This document shows, piece after piece, positions 5,308 through 5,869 of a DNA stretch of 5,869 bases. This stretch comes from Chloroflexota bacterium (GTDB lineage: Bacteria; Chloroflexota; UBA6077; CF-72), in assembly GCA_019242065.1 (NCBI GenBank), contig JAFAWJ010000551.1, forward strand, positions 1-5,869, read 5' to 3'. Every line of letters begins with the position of its first letter. Position 1 is the first letter of the stretch. Position numbers and translations under genes: made by a program. Below the pieces are notes generated by a model. That model was given only the letters and a program-made list of their open reading frames with translations, did no database searches and had not been told where the DNA came from.

Positions 5308-5869
5308 ATCCTGCGCCGGTAGAGACGCCTCGCTGTGGCCAGCGCGTCGACCAGGGCATCCACCTCGTCGCGCGAGTTGTAGATGTAGAAGCTGGCGCGC
5401 AGCGTCGCGGCCACGTCCAGCACCCGGTGCAGCGGCTGGCAGCAGTGATGCCCCGCGCGCACCGCGATGCCCGCTTCGTCCAGCACCGTCCCCGCGTCGT
5501 GCGGGTGCACCCCCTCCAGGTTGAACGACACCACCCCGGTGCGCGCCGAGGGATCGCGCGGCCCGTACACCGCCACGTCCGGCACGCTGGCCAGCCGCTC
5601 GAGCGCATACCCCGCCACGTCGACCTCGTGCGCCCGCACGTTCTGCATCCCGAGCGCCTCCAGGTAGTCGATCGCCACCCCGAACGCAATCGAGTCGGCG
5701 ACGTTCGGCGTGCCCGCGTCAAATTTCTCGGGCAACGGCGCCCACGTCGCGCGATCGTCGAACACCTCGCGGATCATCCCGCCGCCACCCAGGAATGGTG
5801 GCATCTCTTCGAGCAGCTCCCGCCGTCCCCAGAGACCGCCAATCCCCGTCGGCGCCAGCATCTTGTGCC
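5304..5869 (-). CDS. sufS: SufS-type cysteine desulfurase, C-terminal part (partial, 5' end outside window)
   Basis: The visible ~187 codons are the C-terminal part of a PLP-dependent class V aminotransferase of the SufS/CsdA group, which takes sulfur from cysteine for Fe-S cluster assembly. At the window edge the frame reads (G)HK then MLAPTGIGGLWGR; the Lys at 5862-5864 is the PLP Schiff-base residue, so the ATG at 5861 is internal. Further on are the FDAGTPN loop, RAGHHC with the catalytic Cys at 5442-5444, followed by CQPLH, and TLRASFYIYN with the substrate-binding Arg. SufS proteins usually have RAGHHCAQP; here Ala is replaced by a second Cys. The length after the PLP Lys is normal and the C-terminus complete. 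It is the last gene of its transcription unit, so any SufU or SufBD partner would lie outside the window. The group is clear; the exact orthologue is less so. Confidence 0.92.
   Translation of the reverse strand, partial: HKMLAPTGIGGLWGRRELLEEMPPFLGGGGMIREVFDDRATWAPLPEKFDAGTPNVADSIAFGVAIDYLEALGMQNVRAHEVDVAGYALERLASVPDVAVYGPRDPSARTGVVSFNLEGVHPHDAGTVLDEAGIAVRAGHHCCQPLHRVLDVAATLRASFYIYNSRDEVDALVDALATARRLYRRRI

Noticed and set aside
5859..5861. ATG as the start of the desulfurase
   Set aside because: The codons just upstream encode His-Lys of the PLP-binding motif, so the frame continues beyond the window edge.
1..5869. Search for CRISPR arrays, tRNA or rRNA genes, IS ends and attachment sites
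   Set aside because: No regularly spaced direct repeats, tRNA-like cloverleaf, rRNA core sequence, transposase or integrase motif was seen by eye.

Overview
The window is a gene-dense, strongly GC-rich stretch of bacterial chromosome (roughly two-thirds G+C by eye, with third codon positions dominated by G/C). The gene families point to a high-GC Gram-positive-like lineage. A DUF3090 (SCO1662-type) protein, a HelY/Ski2-like helicase and a cysteine-free carboxymuconolactone-decarboxylase-like protein are typical of Actinobacteria and Chloroflexota. I lean towards Chloroflexota, but the sequence alone does not settle it. No rRNA, tRNA, insertion sequence, phage gene or CRISPR array is visible.

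Layout from left to right: the last 26 codons of an unidentified + strand gene (ends 82); a convergent small CMD-family gene on the - strand (95-439); a 134-bp divergent intergenic region with nested dyad symmetry (440-573); a large Ski2/HelY-type DExH RNA helicase on the + strand (574-3015); a 291-residue unknown protein overlapping it by one base (3015-3890) and built from two copies of an ~80-residue module; a two-gene - strand unit reading from 4650 down to 3887, made of a 78-residue protein ending in Gly-Gly like MoaD/ThiS/ubiquitin-type proteins, followed by an unknown 170-residue protein; a divergent + strand DUF3090 gene (4744-5307); and the C-terminal half of a SufS-type cysteine desulfurase on the - strand (5304-5869, cut by the window edge).

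The helicase and repeat protein form a translationally coupled pair (TGATG), so they may act together in RNA metabolism. The Gly-Gly protein and its downstream partner form a second small operon, divergent from DUF3090 across 93 bp. This second unit is the most promising candidate for something undescribed: a possible ubiquitin-like or sulfur-carrier-like protein with an unknown partner. Its link to the nearby cysteine desulfurase is only positional. The two convergent gene junctions at 3887-3890 and 5304-5307 are both closed by a single CTAG that supplies a TAG stop to each strand.
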